NCBI GenBank assembly: GCA_027605045.1
Contig: JAQFWX010000073.1
Coordinates: 122,063-186,062 of the forward strand
Reading direction: 5' to 3'
Length of the DNA stretch: 64,000 bases
From: Phallus indusiatus
Taxonomy: Eukaryota; Basidiomycota; Agaricomycetes; Phallales; Phallaceae
Positions 48,006 to 59,276 of this stretch are shown in pieces. Every line of letters begins with the position of its first letter. The first letter of the stretch is position 1. The notes beneath the pieces are model-generated. The model did not search any database. It saw nothing but the letters and a program-made list of their open reading frames with translations, and was not told the DNA's origin. The position numbers were made by a program, and so were the translations under genes.

Positions 48006-49509
48006 CTATCCAGATCCCGCTTGCACGCTTCCTATTGGTCCAAACAAAAATCTGACAACACCTGCATTGGTCCCCAAACCTTCAGCTGGTGTAATCCAAG
48101 CCGTATCTTGAGGACCTCCCCCGCTCTTTGTCCCTAATTTCATACCCTCAGGCGATGTATCTGTATTTCTTTGACGTTCCCGAGGAACATCATTCTCCCT
48201 CATCTGTATTTTTAACCGGGTTAATTGCTCTGGATGATGTGGGATGGATGGAGGAGGTGCCGATGTTTGCTGCTGCTGTTGATGGTGATGAGAATGATGT
48301 CCGAAATTATGAGAATATGGAGAGGGTGATTGAGGCGTGCTTGGTGACGTATGTGTACTGGATGCAGAGGCGCTTTCATGTAAGAGCAAGTCTACTATCA
48401 TATGTGCACACTCTGTCCAGAGAAACATAAACGGTGTGAGTCAAAAGAATACCAAACTGTTCTAAATTTTTGTGAAGTACCTTGAATGTCCCCCAATAGA
48501 CATTGGAATTGGTTCATCCATGGCCCGCTATTACCGAGGTATTCCGCAACTTCCGACCCATTTTTTCCAGGACCGGTATCCAGCGATGTTGTAGTTTCAA
48601 AGGATATGAGCAAACCGGCCAAGTAAAGGCATGACAACGCTATGCAATGTGGAGGGTATTGTAAAGGTGAGAAAGTCCGACTGCTGTCAGCCGCTAGTCT
48701 CCAAGCAAGGTTGGCAACATATTTCGATGCTAGTGTATAACAAAACCAACATCAACTTTCTTCCCGGTCTAACAATTTCCCGGTCCACTCACCTCCGATG
48801 ACCTTGGCTATTTTAATGACATATGGGAATGGCATTCTGGTGTTGAAGTTGAAACATATTGTTTCCAAAATATAGCGCTCAATGCCTAATAATCGAATTC
48901 GGTCCTGTTCCACCCTCTGAAAGAAGTCGCTATTAGAAAACCACTTTTTGAAAGATGGAGATATCTCAACCTCAGGATCCATTGCTACTTCACCCCCAAC
49001 AGCTTTGGCTGCTAAGTCAGGGTACCGGACAATATAGGACACCATTAGAAGATCCTGCGGTTTTTTCAACGTATCATGCATCTTGGATGAGGCATAAAGT
49101 GCCGCTAGTGCTACATCCTAAAGCCCAAAGCGTGAAAAAGGGGGATAGCAATTTGACAGGTCATTTATCTCACATGTACATTAAAATCCTTTCGTGAAAA
49201 GAAAAGATGGAATCGGTGGTATAAATTCTGACCAGTCGCAATTGTTTTTCGCGGGCTTTATGAGTATGTTAAGTATTCAGTGAGGTCGTATAACACAATA
49301 CGAAAACACGGGGCGTACAATCCAATGCGCGCACCCACTGCCTCGATGAATGTGCATGCTTGTTGCCGTTGCTTCTCTTCCTGCGAGGTGGATAATTTAC
49401 CCCGCTGCTTTGTCGATAACGCTTCTATCTCAACAGGACTGAAATACGGGTGATAATACCTGGTATAAATTTTGGGAGCCGAAGTGGAAGAGTCCACGTC
49501 CATTTGCAT
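48006..49509 (-). CDS. CTK2: CTD kinase cyclin subunit Ctk2 (cyclin K-like)
   Basis: Ctk2 is the cyclin of the CTDK-I kinase that phosphorylates Ser2 of the RNA polymerase II tail during elongation. ATG codons at 49509 and 49503 both give MDVDSSTSAPKIYTRYYHPY, then FSPVEIEALSTKQRGKLS, which is the Ctk2 family signature. Cyclin-fold blocks follow: QQACTFIEAVGARIGLYA, VALAALYASSKMHDTLKKPQ, RIRLLGIERYILETICFNFN, YPPHCIALSCLYLAGLLIS. The C-terminal extension is Ser/Pro, His and Gln rich (about 48200-48370) and ends FLFGPIGSVQAGSG, stop at 48006-48008. About six introns are present. It is divergent from the G-patch gene, with 76 bp between start codons. Confidence 0.88.
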
Positions 49510-49585
49510 CTTTGCGTCACTTCAAGTTTTGGATGATGTAAGCACCCTCAAGTCCAGCACTTCTTGCCACACCCCACACTTGCCC

Positions 49586-50674
49586 ATGAGTCTCGTATGC
49601 CACAGAATCGTTTCCGAATATACACCAAAAGATGATGAAATTGCGGAAAATGAAATTGAGCAAGATAGTGCATGGGAAAAGGATCATTTCTTTGGGAACA
49701 CCAGACGATTGCATTCAAAACCCGCGCCCACATTTATCCCGGCTGCACTTCAATATGACGAATTTGGTATTCCGAGGATAGAAGAAGAAGAAGAAATACG
49801 TGTGGTTCAAAATCCTAAAGGCCAAGGTCGAGAAGACGTTTCTTTATGGTATCGTGGAATAACAGCCAAGAAAGAAGAGTCGCCGATGACCGAATCGTTT
49901 GTCGCCAAAACCAACGTCATTGCTGGCAATTCCGCAAGCACACCAATTCTAAATTCACATACGCCACATATCTCAGTAGCAAAGGATACCCACAGAAAAC
50001 TGAACTGGTTCTCCACACGCCCACTGAACAGGCCGGAGAATGCCAATCTTACACGATCTTCCCTGGCTGACTTGCTTTCTCGGAACCCTCCTCCATTACC
50101 TTCTGAACCGGCGTTTACTCCGCCTATATTCCTTACATTGGGTCCATCTAATAAAGGCTTTGAAATGCTCCAGAAGAAAGGATGGAAGGAAGGCGAAGGT
50201 CTCGGCAAAATACTACGAGCTGATTCGGAGATGAAGGTGGCGCAGGTGCAGAAGCTTAGACCAGAGGTCATTGACTTGACTCAATCCGATAGTGAGAAAG
50301 AGGAAGATTTTCCCTCCGCAATCGTAATCAACGAAACTGAAAGTGAGGCAGAGGAGGAAGCGAATGAATCACCTGAGGACTTAGAAATGGATTCTACATC
50401 CGCGACGGACGCATACGAATATCCCGCACATGGCGGTACCGCACTAATAACCCCTCTTGGCACCGTGTTGAAAGCCGATCGTTTAGGAATTGGCTTGAAG
50501 GCGCGTCGGACGAAAAAGGCAGTCACGCATTCTTCGGCAGAACTCGCTGCCTTCGTTCGCAAAAAAAGGCGTTTAGAGCAACAAAAGTGGGGCCGAGGTT
50601 CAAAAGGATTGGCTAGGAAGAGCAGAGAAGAAGAACACAAACGCAAACAAATGCTGAAGTATCTGAATGAATAA
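49586..50674 (+). CDS. G-patch domain protein
   Basis: G-patch proteins activate DEAH-box RNA helicases in splicing and ribosome assembly. I choose ATG 49586 (MSLVCHRIVSEYTPKDD) over the upstream in-frame ATG at 49472, which lies across the Ctk2 start. The protein is intron-free and 362 residues long. The G-patch is split: KGFEMLQKKGWKEGEGLGK, then an acidic insert of about 95 residues, then TPLGTVLKADRLGIGLKARR. The acidic insert has DLTQSDSEKEEDF, a SUMO-binding-like pattern. The C-terminus is highly basic (RKKRRLEQQKWGRGSKGLAR, KSREEEHKRKQ). The helicase partner cannot be told. Confidence 0.88.
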   Translation: MSLVCHRIVSEYTPKDDEIAENEIEQDSAWEKDHFFGNTRRLHSKPAPTFIPAALQYDEFGIPRIEEEEEIRVVQNPKGQGREDVSLWYRGITAKKEESPMTESFVAKTNVIAGNSASTPILNSHTPHISVAKDTHRKLNWFSTRPLNRPENANLTRSSLADLLSRNPPPLPSEPAFTPPIFLTLGPSNKGFEMLQKKGWKEGEGLGKILRADSEMKVAQVQKLRPEVIDLTQSDSEKEEDFPSAIVINETESEAEEEANESPEDLEMDSTSATDAYEYPAHGGTALITPLGTVLKADRLGIGLKARRTKKAVTHSSAELAAFVRKKRRLEQQKWGRGSKGLARKSREEEHKRKQMLKYLNE

Positions 50675-50690
50675 CAAGCCGGAACCGAAA

Positions 50691-50999
50691 TTAAGTGGTT
50701 ACACCATGGCATCTCGTAAATCTAATCTTGCGTGGTCTTGTCGAAGCATTAAAGCGATGCATGTTCGATTCATGAATTACCTTCTTCGTACTTATACAGC
50801 CAATGTGGGTATGGCGCTGCATGCTTTCCATCTTGACGCGAAATGCTCCTAGCGAATTCCGAACATGTTGCTGATCTTCAGGGAAAATCTCCTTCAGGCA
50901 TTTTTCCACGCCTTCCACGAAATATGAAATCCACGTTCTTGGTACCGTGGAACATCTCCATTCAATTGCCAACTTTTTATACTTTAGGCATATGAACAC
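50691..50999 (-). CDS. Possible small protein, unknown
   Basis: A 102-codon open frame containing VPRTWISYFVEGVEKCLKEI and FPEDQQHVRNSLGAFRVKME has a plausible amphipathic composition. I recognise no family, no intron and no neighbour support. It ends 17 bp from the G-patch stop codon, convergent with it. It may be a chance frame in the 3' flank. Confidence 0.25.
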   Translation of the reverse strand: MFICLKYKKLAIEWRCSTVPRTWISYFVEGVEKCLKEIFPEDQQHVRNSLGAFRVKMESMQRHTHIGCISTKKVIHESNMHRFNASTRPRKIRFTRCHGVTT

Positions 51000-51391
51000 C
51001 TACACACGCACGAGGCAGACACCGGATGGTGGTCAATTAGATCTAGACAGTTATAGAAATATACTACACTTGTTGGCACCTCGTATATTTTCTTTCGACA
51101 CAGCTTACACGTCATGCTAGATAAATAACAGTACAAGGAAATGTTCATGAGAAATATTAAATAAGGATCTCAAACCGTATAGAAACAAGAATGCGAGTCA
51201 TGCTCCAACCAACGAAGCCCAAGAGATAAAAATACTGACAAGCGAGGGAAAGAATAGATTGTATATGTGCACGTGCAAATTGTGTGTATTGACAAAAAAA
51301 ATGATTTTGAACATTGAAAGAAAAAAATACTTGCAGATTCCGTAATAGCCAAAATTTAATCATTGCAAGAATTGAGACGTTAGGATGTACC
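51000..51391. other. Intergenic, no gene seen
   Basis: A/T-rich space between the F-box gene 3' end and the doubtful small frame; nothing supportable. Confidence 0.5.
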
Positions 51392-53299
51392 TTACGCTCT
51401 CTCTTCCCTACACACCACTTCGCCGACGTACATCCTTAACCACTGTATGCGCTCGCGAGATATTTGAGAGCAACGTGTCAAATCCAGTTTAGCTACTTTT
51501 CGTGGAAAGGAGGGTATGGATGGTACAGTCGGGGAAGGATATGACCGCGATTGAGTATTATAAGATGTGTGAGGATGAGTTTTAGCAAATTGTGAAGCTG
51601 ATGATGTGCTGCGAGATTGTGTGTACAAAGCGTACAAAGATGTGCCTCGGGCAGCTGAGGAGGCACTAGAAGAAGGAAGTCGACTCTCGACTAGAGTCTT
51701 CAAGTCGTCCCACTCAACAGATGTGCATCCTTCCAGGTTCAAGGTTGATAGCGAAGGAATGATCCACTCGTTGATTTGCGCTGGAACGGACAACCCCTTC
51801 AAATATAGTTGTTACATAAGATACCCTCATTGGCAGCATAAAAATAGTAAAAAACACACCTTTAGCAGATGGGTCGACACGTCTTCTACATCCACCAGCT
51901 CCAACTCCTCAATTGTGGGAATCTTCCTCAGGAGACCCAGCATCGTAAGCTCGTTGAAAAGACTAGCCTCGATACGCAAAGATTGTAATGGTGGTGCTTG
52001 GTCCTTGAGGGCTTTTAGACAAGATGTGATATTATCGAGGAATGATAGCTCGACGTGAACTAGCGAAGGAAGGTGAATGCATTGCAATAATACACACGCC
52101 CGTACGACTCCAGAATAGTAAAATGTAAGTCTCCGGAGATACTTTAGCGATATCGGGGACGAAAGCATGTGGTCATTACCATCGCCGTCAATGTCAGACA
52201 TGTTTCGGATATGTAACTCCTCAAGAAGGGGACATTGTCGAATGAGTTGCATCATCTCTGCCCCATCGGGAGCAAAGTCGTTCCAAAAACCAACTAGCGA
52301 GAGCTTCCTCAGAATCGGATTAACACCTGGGAAAACCATACGAGTCCACACGGAAGGATGGGACTGCAGGTGGGACAGTGGAGAGCTTGTCAAGTTGCCA
52401 GGAGAGCCGCTGGAAGGAGGTTTCCGTTCACACCAAAAGCTAGTTATGGAACAGGATCGGAGACGAGGCGTTACACCACGGAACGGTATGAGCCCTTTTG
52501 TGGATGCACCTGCACCCCAATCTACAGAAGACGCGTGTAGCATCGGGTTAGTCACTTGTATGGTGAGACTTTCTAGTAACGGGGCGGGTAAAGTACATGC
52601 TTGGAGAGCGGCAGTTGCTTGGGGACGGTAAGGAACCAGGAGCACAAATGTACGCCAACGATGAATAGCTGGTCGAAGAAGTACCATGGCACTTTTAAGT
52701 AAAGAGTCGGGCGTCACTGGCTGAGGCTGGGAGGGAATATGAGACTGAAGTTGTTGCTTGGAGGCGTATGATATTTGGGAAGCTGGGGCGCTGAATGAAG
52801 AACGGGGTGAGAAGTCTAGAAATATATCCAAGGGCACAACCTTTGAGCGAATGAGACGTTTACGAGCCCGTTCGATTGAATCAGGCTCATTCGGAGATAT
52901 ACTGATCCTTGACCAAAGTTCTGGAGTAGATAGACAAACATCGCGCCATTGCTTACAAACAAGCATCAGCGTACTGAGGAGAGCTGGGGGATCTGAGGAA
53001 GGCGAAGAAGAAGATGAAGGTGAAGGAAGGGTAGCGGCAATGAAGATGGTGGAAAGAAGCTCTGAGGATAGTAGACGAATAGGTGATGTTAGTGCGACAG
53101 CTTCGGACAGACGAGCGGTGAGAAGGAGACGTTGGTCGAGAAGTGTTGAAAGCGTTGATTCGATACGATCAAGCTGGGCCCGGAGAAAGGGGACATCGAA
53201 GGAAGATGGGGGACGAGACTGGGACAGGATGGATAACGCGGCTTGAGAGTAAGGTGAAAGGGTAACAAGCGGGGTGGGAACGCAGCGGGGAGAATGCAT
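51392..53299 (-). CDS. F-box protein with leucine-rich C-terminal region
   Basis: An F-box protein of the large family expanded in mushrooms; such proteins recruit substrates to SCF ubiquitin ligases through SKP1. From the start at 53299 (MHSPRCVPTPLVTLSPYSQA), a coiled stretch (FLRAQLDRIESTLSTLLDQR) precedes the F-box LLSSELLSTIFIAATLP, a Ser-rich loop, and LMLVCKQWRDVCLSTPELWS. Loose leucine-rich repeats follow: ILRKLSLVGFWNDFAP, CPLLEELHIRNMSDID, LKYLRRLTFYYSG, and after one intron near 51800-51850, SLSTLNLEGCTSVEWDDLKT and KVAKLDLTRCSQISRERIQW. The stop is at 51392-51394. The substrate is unknown. It has unusually few introns for this window. Confidence 0.88.
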
Positions 53300-54584
53300 C
53301 GACGGAGGAGAGGAGGAAAGGGGAAAGAAAGACTCGGCCGGACGGAGGGAAAATAGACAAAACCGATATAATGAATACAGTCGGATAAGTGGGCACAGAT
53401 GAGGTGAAAGGAATCAGATTTCGCCGCGTAGAACGAAACGGATGATGGTGGTGATGATGATGAAGATATGAGGAAGGGTACGGGGGGAAAGAACACAATT
53501 GAATAGCCAGACGAAAAGCTGCAAGTCGAACAATAGCCAGACTCCGTTGTAAGATGGGAGCGAAGCAAACAGAGACAATAGGCGATGTGGTGGTGGTTCG
53601 CGGTCAGGCCTGTGAGGTTTCAAATTTCAGCAACGAAGAGCCTGAACCAGCCTGAAACGAGATTTGTCCGGAGCAGCGTCGGCTCAAAAAAGGAATAGAT
53701 ATAGCGGGCAAAAGAAGACTTTTGCTGGAGAAACATGGCATGACATCGATTCGATTGCAGACAAACGAGCGACGCTGAGAGACAATCTCCCATGGGTATA
53801 ATTACTCCAGGTGAATGGTCAGGGAACACGAGGCATGCAACGAGGCAGTTTCATCTCGCGCAATCTCATATACTCATTTATAATTCGCAGCTCGTGCCCC
53901 AGGGTCTCATGGCTTTTCCTATCATACTCTTATCACGGCTCAAAACAAAAAAAAAAACACTAAATTTTGGAGAATACACGCACCCGTGGATAGAAGTGCG
54001 GCCCAATCAGGAACAGCATTTGGCAAGACACGAGGGTGCCCCTTCCCTTAACGTTACGACATAGCAATTTAATAAGAAAAATAAATAATGATAATCACGA
54101 TAATAATAATAATAATCCGGTTTTCACTTGGATCGTCATTTGGATGCTAGCAGCGTCAACAGTGGTGATGAAATTGTAGAAGAACAAGCCAGAGTAATCG
54201 CACGATGTCATCCTGGGAAAACACTAACCTTGGGCTCACAGCATGATACTACTACCCTCATCGACAAAGTCCGTGATTTCATCATATATTAGCTTGGTCA
54301 ATGGTTATATATGTATAATGATAACGGTGATACATATGTTTTTCGCTGTCTCTCTCCGCATCGACGCACGATTTTCTGACATGGCATACTAATTAAGTAT
54401 AGCAATCGGGCTTGGCAGGTGGCATCGTAACATGTGTTATGGCCATCATACATACCCTTGCAATGCTTACAAATTCCATCTCTTATCTGCTGGCCGCTTC
54501 ATCTGATACAAATGCCGCCCTTTGGTCACGGAAATATATGAACTGAGACAGAACCTAATGGATGCCAGTTAATGAAGAGGATCG
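53300..54584. other. 1.3-kb intergenic region, no gene seen
   Basis: Upstream of the F-box gene and downstream of the PQ-loop gene. It holds a GA/GAT-rich tract near 53440-53490 and an AAT run near 54095-54115. Short open frames on both strands have no family resemblance. Confidence 0.5.
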
Positions 54585-55720
54585 TCAGGGGTCGTAACGA
54601 ACGAAGAAAAAAGGACGAACGAATATATCAAGGACGACGTTCAACGCACTTCCCGCTAACCAGGGTGCGTTGATTTTGAGATATCCAGGATCCCTCGAAA
54701 GTACAAGGATGGATATCGAGTATGTTGCATTTCCCAATATTGCGAAAAAGAATAGCAGAGGACTAAGTCCAGCGCATTTGGTTGAGAAATTTTTGACTGC
54801 ATGGCACAAGTAGAATTAATGAGACGATTGCGGCTCAAAAAGAAGCCAAATAAAGAAAACCCACTGATTTGCGGAAATCGGGACCCAACTGGAGAAGGAA
54901 ATATTAAGCACGAAAAGTTCGTTCTCTAACACCTAATTTCAGGCATACGGACTTACTGTAGAGAGCAGCGCTTATCCATCCAAGTATTTGACTCTTCCAA
55001 TCAAAGACCTTCTCGTGGTCGTTGCCGTCGGTCGGAGGTTTGTTGTCAAGGCTTCGTCTATTAATGACGTATGATAAACCTCCAACTAGAAGGACAAAGC
55101 AGATCCCGAGAGTGTACGGTAAGAGAATTCTAGCCCGCCTTCGCCAATGACCAACACCGTCGATATGACGTCTAGAAGGAGCAAGTAATGCAGTCGTTTC
55201 AGAAGCTTGTGTTTCGTTTGAAATTGAATGAGAAGGCGGATCCGGGTTGACCAAGTGGACTGGATGTGTGTGTCGATAGTAGAATATTTGAAATAATAAC
55301 CCAATATCACAAAGCGCATACTATAAGAACACGAACCAGTTGAATAATACACGTAACGGAGCAATTCACCGCAAAACACTCACGTACGTGGCCAGGATGA
55401 TAATAGTGGGTAACAACCCCGCGAGAAGAGCTCCAAGTAGATTAGCAAGATCACCTGTGAGCCATATCAAAACGAAGTAAACGGAAAGACCCTCTCCAGA
55501 TTTAAGAGTATAATTCTCGATTAACTGAGGTGTGTAGACGATGATCCTATAATAGTCAATAAGATCATCTGTACGTAGTGTAAAGTAAGAAAAATTATGC
55601 ACCAGCAAGCGATGGAGGACCATCCTATCTGGAGAGTCGAGAACTTGTGTGAAAATTTACGAAATTCCCCAAAAAATTGTTCAAACTCACAACGCTGCTC
55701 GCAATACTTTCGTTCCACAT
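54585..55720 (-). CDS. PQ-loop repeat vacuolar amino-acid transporter (Ypq/Stm1-like)
   Basis: Seven-helix PQ-loop proteins export basic amino acids or cystine from the vacuole or lysosome. The start at 55720 gives MWNESIASSV, then exons IGWSSIACW and IIVYTPQLIENYTLKSGEGL, holding the first PQ motif. SVYFVLIWLTGDLANLLGAL and LPTIIILATYYALCD follow, then a loop with TTALLAPSRRH that resembles a vacuolar dileucine-type signal. RARILLPYTLGICFVLLVGG is a helix. The second PQ motif, GSRFPQI, is assembled over an intron at 54890-54958. The end has CAGLSPLLFFFAILGNATYS and NAPWLAGSALNVVLDIFV, stop at 54585-54587. It is divergent from EAF6 (162 bp apart). Confidence 0.88.
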
Positions 55721-55882
55721 TGGACGGTCCCTTTGAAGCTTGAAAATAATGGGAAGAAAGTGTTATTCGAGACTAAGGAGGGAAACCAGTCATTTCAAAA
55801 ATACATGATTCCTCGTTAAGAATTTTCATCGGGCCGAGTATACCTGGGTGAGCCGCTTACCTAATTCAGCGTGCTCCAACTC

Positions 55883-56602
55883 ATGGACTCGTCTACATTG
55901 GCCGCCGAATCTAAATCCACTCCTGTGTTGCCTTCAGTGCCATCCATACCAATCAACAATGGTGGAGGAAATCCGGAAACGTTAGCTCAGATCCGAGAGG
56001 CTTATGCGAGAACAAAGTCGGAGCTGACAGAGGCATTGGCGAAGAAACGCAACTTGGACAAACAACTGATTCATTGCGAAGTCCAACTATACGAAGTGGA
56101 AGCACAATATCTTTTGGACACCTCGGTTGGGTCGGGTGGTGGCGGCAATATTATACAAGGGTTCGAAGGATACCTCAAGAATACGGCCCTAAGTAAAAGA
56201 CGAACCGAGATTAGCGACGGAGACAGAATGTTTTCAAATAGCAGTTCGACGTATGCAAAAGTATGTGTTTCTAAGTTTCGTTATAGAGATATCTCCTCCA
56301 CGGTAGTCAATGATTAGTCCCTCGAATTACGAGGGGACGATTCGGATACAGGTTCAGATCCCGGTAGCAAATTCGCAGCTCCTGCTTTACAAACCGTCAT
56401 GCTGCCACCCGCGCCGAGGCAACAAGAGGTACCATCTGCCGCCATGCAAAAACGAGATCGAGATAGACTATACCAGAGACAAAAACGAGCGAGAAAAGAG
56501 AGTAGGGGGACAGCCAGTGGTGACGACAACGACTACAATAGCGTCACTAGTGGTACCAACAACAAACGAAAGCGACCGAAAACGACCGAGGAAGAGGGAT
56601 GA
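55883..56602 (+). CDS. EAF6: NuA4/MOZ histone acetyltransferase subunit EAF6
   Basis: EAF6 is a small coiled-coil subunit of NuA4 and related acetyltransferases. I use ATG 55883 (MDSSTLAAESKSTP); an in-frame ATG at 55871 is possible. The family core is TLAQIREAYARTKSELTEAL, AKKRNLDKQLIHCEVQLYEV, EAQYLLDTS and GNIIQGFEGYLK. One intron (56261-56316, GTATGT...GATTAG) joins to SLELRGDDSDTGSDPGSKFA, and the protein ends in a basic, probably nuclear-localising tail (NNKRKRPKTTEEEG). About 220 residues, somewhat longer than yeast Eaf6 because of the tail. Confidence 0.92.
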
Positions 56603-56655
56603 TGATGTAGTATTGTTATTATAGCTGTAGAGCCGCGCCCGAACACAACTGTAGC

Positions 56656-57601
56656 CTATATATCCATGCTTTGCAAAAACGTTTCCAGTTGACTTCGGTC
56701 CATACCGCCATCAGCGCCGGCGGGGTCGACGGCTTCTATACAACGCGCTACTGCAATAGTTTGTTTGATTTCAGGAGTCTTTATCCAAACCCGACCATTA
56801 ACGCCAATTGCAACCTCCAGGGGGAATTTGGAACCGAGTAACGGGAGGAGAAAATATCGCGGGTCAAGCAAGCTGGAAAGGTTTAAGGACTAGCCTGAGA
56901 TGAAACGCGCCATACGTACAATCGACATAATTGCAGGCTACATTTTAACATAAAGCCTCCTTTTAATTCTCCGAACCCCTCCGCTTTGCGAGTTTGAGCA
57001 TCGAAACACTCTAACTCGGGTTCCATGTCCTTATGTGCTAATGAAACGCGAGCGTAGACAAGTGAGCCGACCTTTAGAAATTACATATATATTCAATGAA
57101 TCGCAACAAGACATATCGCTCACTTTGAGTATAGGCCTGTTTCGCTTTGTGGCACTCTCAAAGGCTAGTCCATCCAATTGAGCCTGATGTGCCGATCCAA
57201 TGTCAACGCGGTAAGCCTCTCCACCAGCTGTGCGTCCAGTCACAAGACCTATGACACCCTCCTGAGCAGCTGGCACATACTTAATAAGATACCACTTAGT
57301 TGAAAATAAGAGGATACAAAAACGGATAGTCATCACACCCTTTGAGAATTGCTCTCAATCCACAAGTTTTCTACCGTCCGAGCGGGGTTCGAAGTTTTGT
57401 TCAGTTGCCCTGCCCGGGTTGCGACAATTTTTCTAGAAGATGTGTTGGATGTTGATTGTTGTAAAAGTCCCGGACCTAGTTTAAGAGATGAGGATGATGA
57501 GACTGGTATGGCATCTCCAGGAGAACGAAGGCCATTACAACGAGCGACAAGCTAACCAAATGTAGCCTTATGTAAGCTCTCAACTTAATTACCGTGATCA
57601 T
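56656..57601 (-). CDS. RRP40: Exosome cap subunit RRP40
   Basis: RRP40 is an S1/KH RNA-binding cap subunit of the RNA exosome. The start at 57601 encodes only MIT before a short (41-nt) GT-AG intron; the next exon reads LVARCNGLRSPGDAIPVSSS, LKLGPGLLQ, where PGD and LGPGL are family marks. Then come VPAAQEGVIGLVTGRTAGGE, YRVDIGSAHQAQLDGLAFE, ATKRNRPILKVGSLVYARVS, ELECFDAQTRKAEGFGELKG, and the KH part KFPLEVAIGVNGRVWIK (the G-x-N-G motif is present), ending FLQSMDI at 56656-56658. The start codon overlaps that of VPS37 on the other strand. Confidence 0.9.
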
Positions 57602-58284
57602 GTCGAATCCACAGCTTTTCGAGAAATACCCAGAGTTGAAGGAACTCTCGTATGTATTATTCACTAATACAACTAATGCATATAGCTAATGAAATATAAC
57701 CGCTTAGGCAAGAGGACTTGGAAGATTTATTAACGGACCCTCAATATTTTCAAGCCATCTTCCATTCGTTACCCAGAGTGAAGGAGCTAATGCAGGCACA
57801 AAGCGAGCTCGGAATGGCTAATCAGTCTATTGCGGGTTAGGTTATTCGTTAAGTTTCCAAATCGGTGTACTAAATTTTGTATTAGAGAATAATCTCTCGT
57901 TACAGCCGCAGTTATATGCCCTACGCGCTGAAACACAAAAGGCATTCGACGAAGCAAAGGCCTTAGAGACGCGTTGGAAAGAATTAGAGAAGGAACAAAA
58001 AGAGTTGTATCAGGTGCATTCAGTATCAACGGTCACAAAACATGTTCGCTTATTATCAACTATACTAGCGGTTCTCGCCTGGTTTTCTTCAAATGCGTCT
58101 TCGCCACGCTACATCTGCTCAAGACGATCTCTCAGAATCTGTGGCATCCGCCTTCATAAAATCATCGCCGGATGAATCTCCAAATGTCGATTCATTTGTC
58201 AAGGAATTCAGAGAGGTCCGGAAACGCTATCACAAACGTATCATTTGGGGAGCGGGTTCTTCGAAGGTGGACTGGCGTGATTGA
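57600..58284 (+). CDS. VPS37: ESCRT-I subunit VPS37
   Basis: VPS37 carries the Mod(r) domain and works in ESCRT-I, sorting ubiquitinated membrane proteins into multivesicular bodies. The start MSNPQLFEKYPELKELS is joined over an intron to QEDLEDLLTDPQYFQAIFHS, LPRVKELMQAQSELGMANQS, ALRAETQKAFDEAKALETRW and KELEKEQKELYQ, all helical and coiled-coil-like. After the last intron RFSPGFLQMRLRHATSAQDD and VDSFVKEFREVRKRYHKR are the typical end of the Mod(r) domain. The stop TGA is at 58282-58284, about 170 residues. Three introns join cleanly. Confidence 0.92.
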
Positions 58285-58374
58285 AACAAATAAACGATCT
58301 AGAGCTCGGATAATGTCCTATTTTCCTTTATCCTTGTACATACCAACAGGATACCGACTACTAACTTAAATGAG

Positions 58375-59065
58375 AATAACTCCGAATCGCGTTCAGGGAG
58401 AAATGGCACCAGTTGACCTGCGCTTTCTGCCTATCTAATCTTCCACGACATGGACAACGCTGGTAATAAGCGTCTTCTTCAATCTCACGGTTCTCTGTAT
58501 TTGAATCGACAATTTCATCCCGCATATCTTCGGGGTGCCAATTCCGATTACGCTTCTTCCTATCGTATTTTCCAATTGAAGTCGATCAACTTGACCCTGT
58601 CTTCAGGATATACCTGTATGTTCTGATTACGTGAATCGCCGAATGCATATCCCTCTCCATATGATTCCACCAAAATATCTTCCGACTGTTGTATGATATT
58701 CAACGCTCAGAAGCATGAGCGGCGGCTCAGCGTAGATATACTCTATGATGATCATAATCATAGTGGATTGTAAGCATAGTCTGAGAAGAGCATTCTTAGC
58801 TGTCGGTGTCACGGGGTGATGTACAGGAACAAGGTAATACGGTGTGTTCATCCACAAACATTTATCGTCGCGCATTTTCTCATTACTCAAAACACACTTT
58901 TGTAGAGAAAGGCAGGGTTTTGACCTCGACACCAAGATGCGTAGTTAAGAAAGATCCGAAAACGAACCCTGGCAGCCTCAATGGCAAAACCCAACAGCTC
59001 AGCACGAGAGTCAGCAAAATTACAGAAGGGATGATCACGCTCCAGACGCCAGAGATGCCCATATC
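58375..59065 (-). pseudogene. Unresolved multi-exon gene or gene remnant
   Basis: Several minus-strand pieces look coding but do not join well. One begins MGISGVWSVIIPSVILL at about 59062, ends at a plausible GTGTGT donor near 58900, and vaguely recalls the MGIxGLW opening of XPG/FEN1-like nucleases; the alternative frame there reads NYASWCRGQNPAFLYK. Further down are DILVESYGEGYAFGDSRNQN and RNRNWHPEDMRDEIVDSN, then YYQRCPCRGRLDRQKAQVNW with two cysteines, ending HLS at about 58375. I cannot give a function. It may be a decayed gene or several wrongly read exons. Confidence 0.3.
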
Positions 59066-59276
59066 GAGTGAAAGATATTGCGTTTGTGAAGGTTAGACCC
59101 ACTAGACCCACTAGCTGTAACCTTTGACTAGAAAGTGCTAAGAGCGCTCTGTGTTTGGCCATACCTCATCGGCCGCAAGCTTTCTCGCAGACAAGTGGCT
59201 TGCTAACTTCATTTTTCTCGTGGTGCGGGGGACACATTATAAATGTATCATACAGTTCAATACAGTGTAAGATTTC

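Noticed and set aside
52167..53246. Plus-strand frames opposite the F-box gene
   Set aside because: Antisense shadows; the F-box and leucine-rich motifs are on the minus strand.
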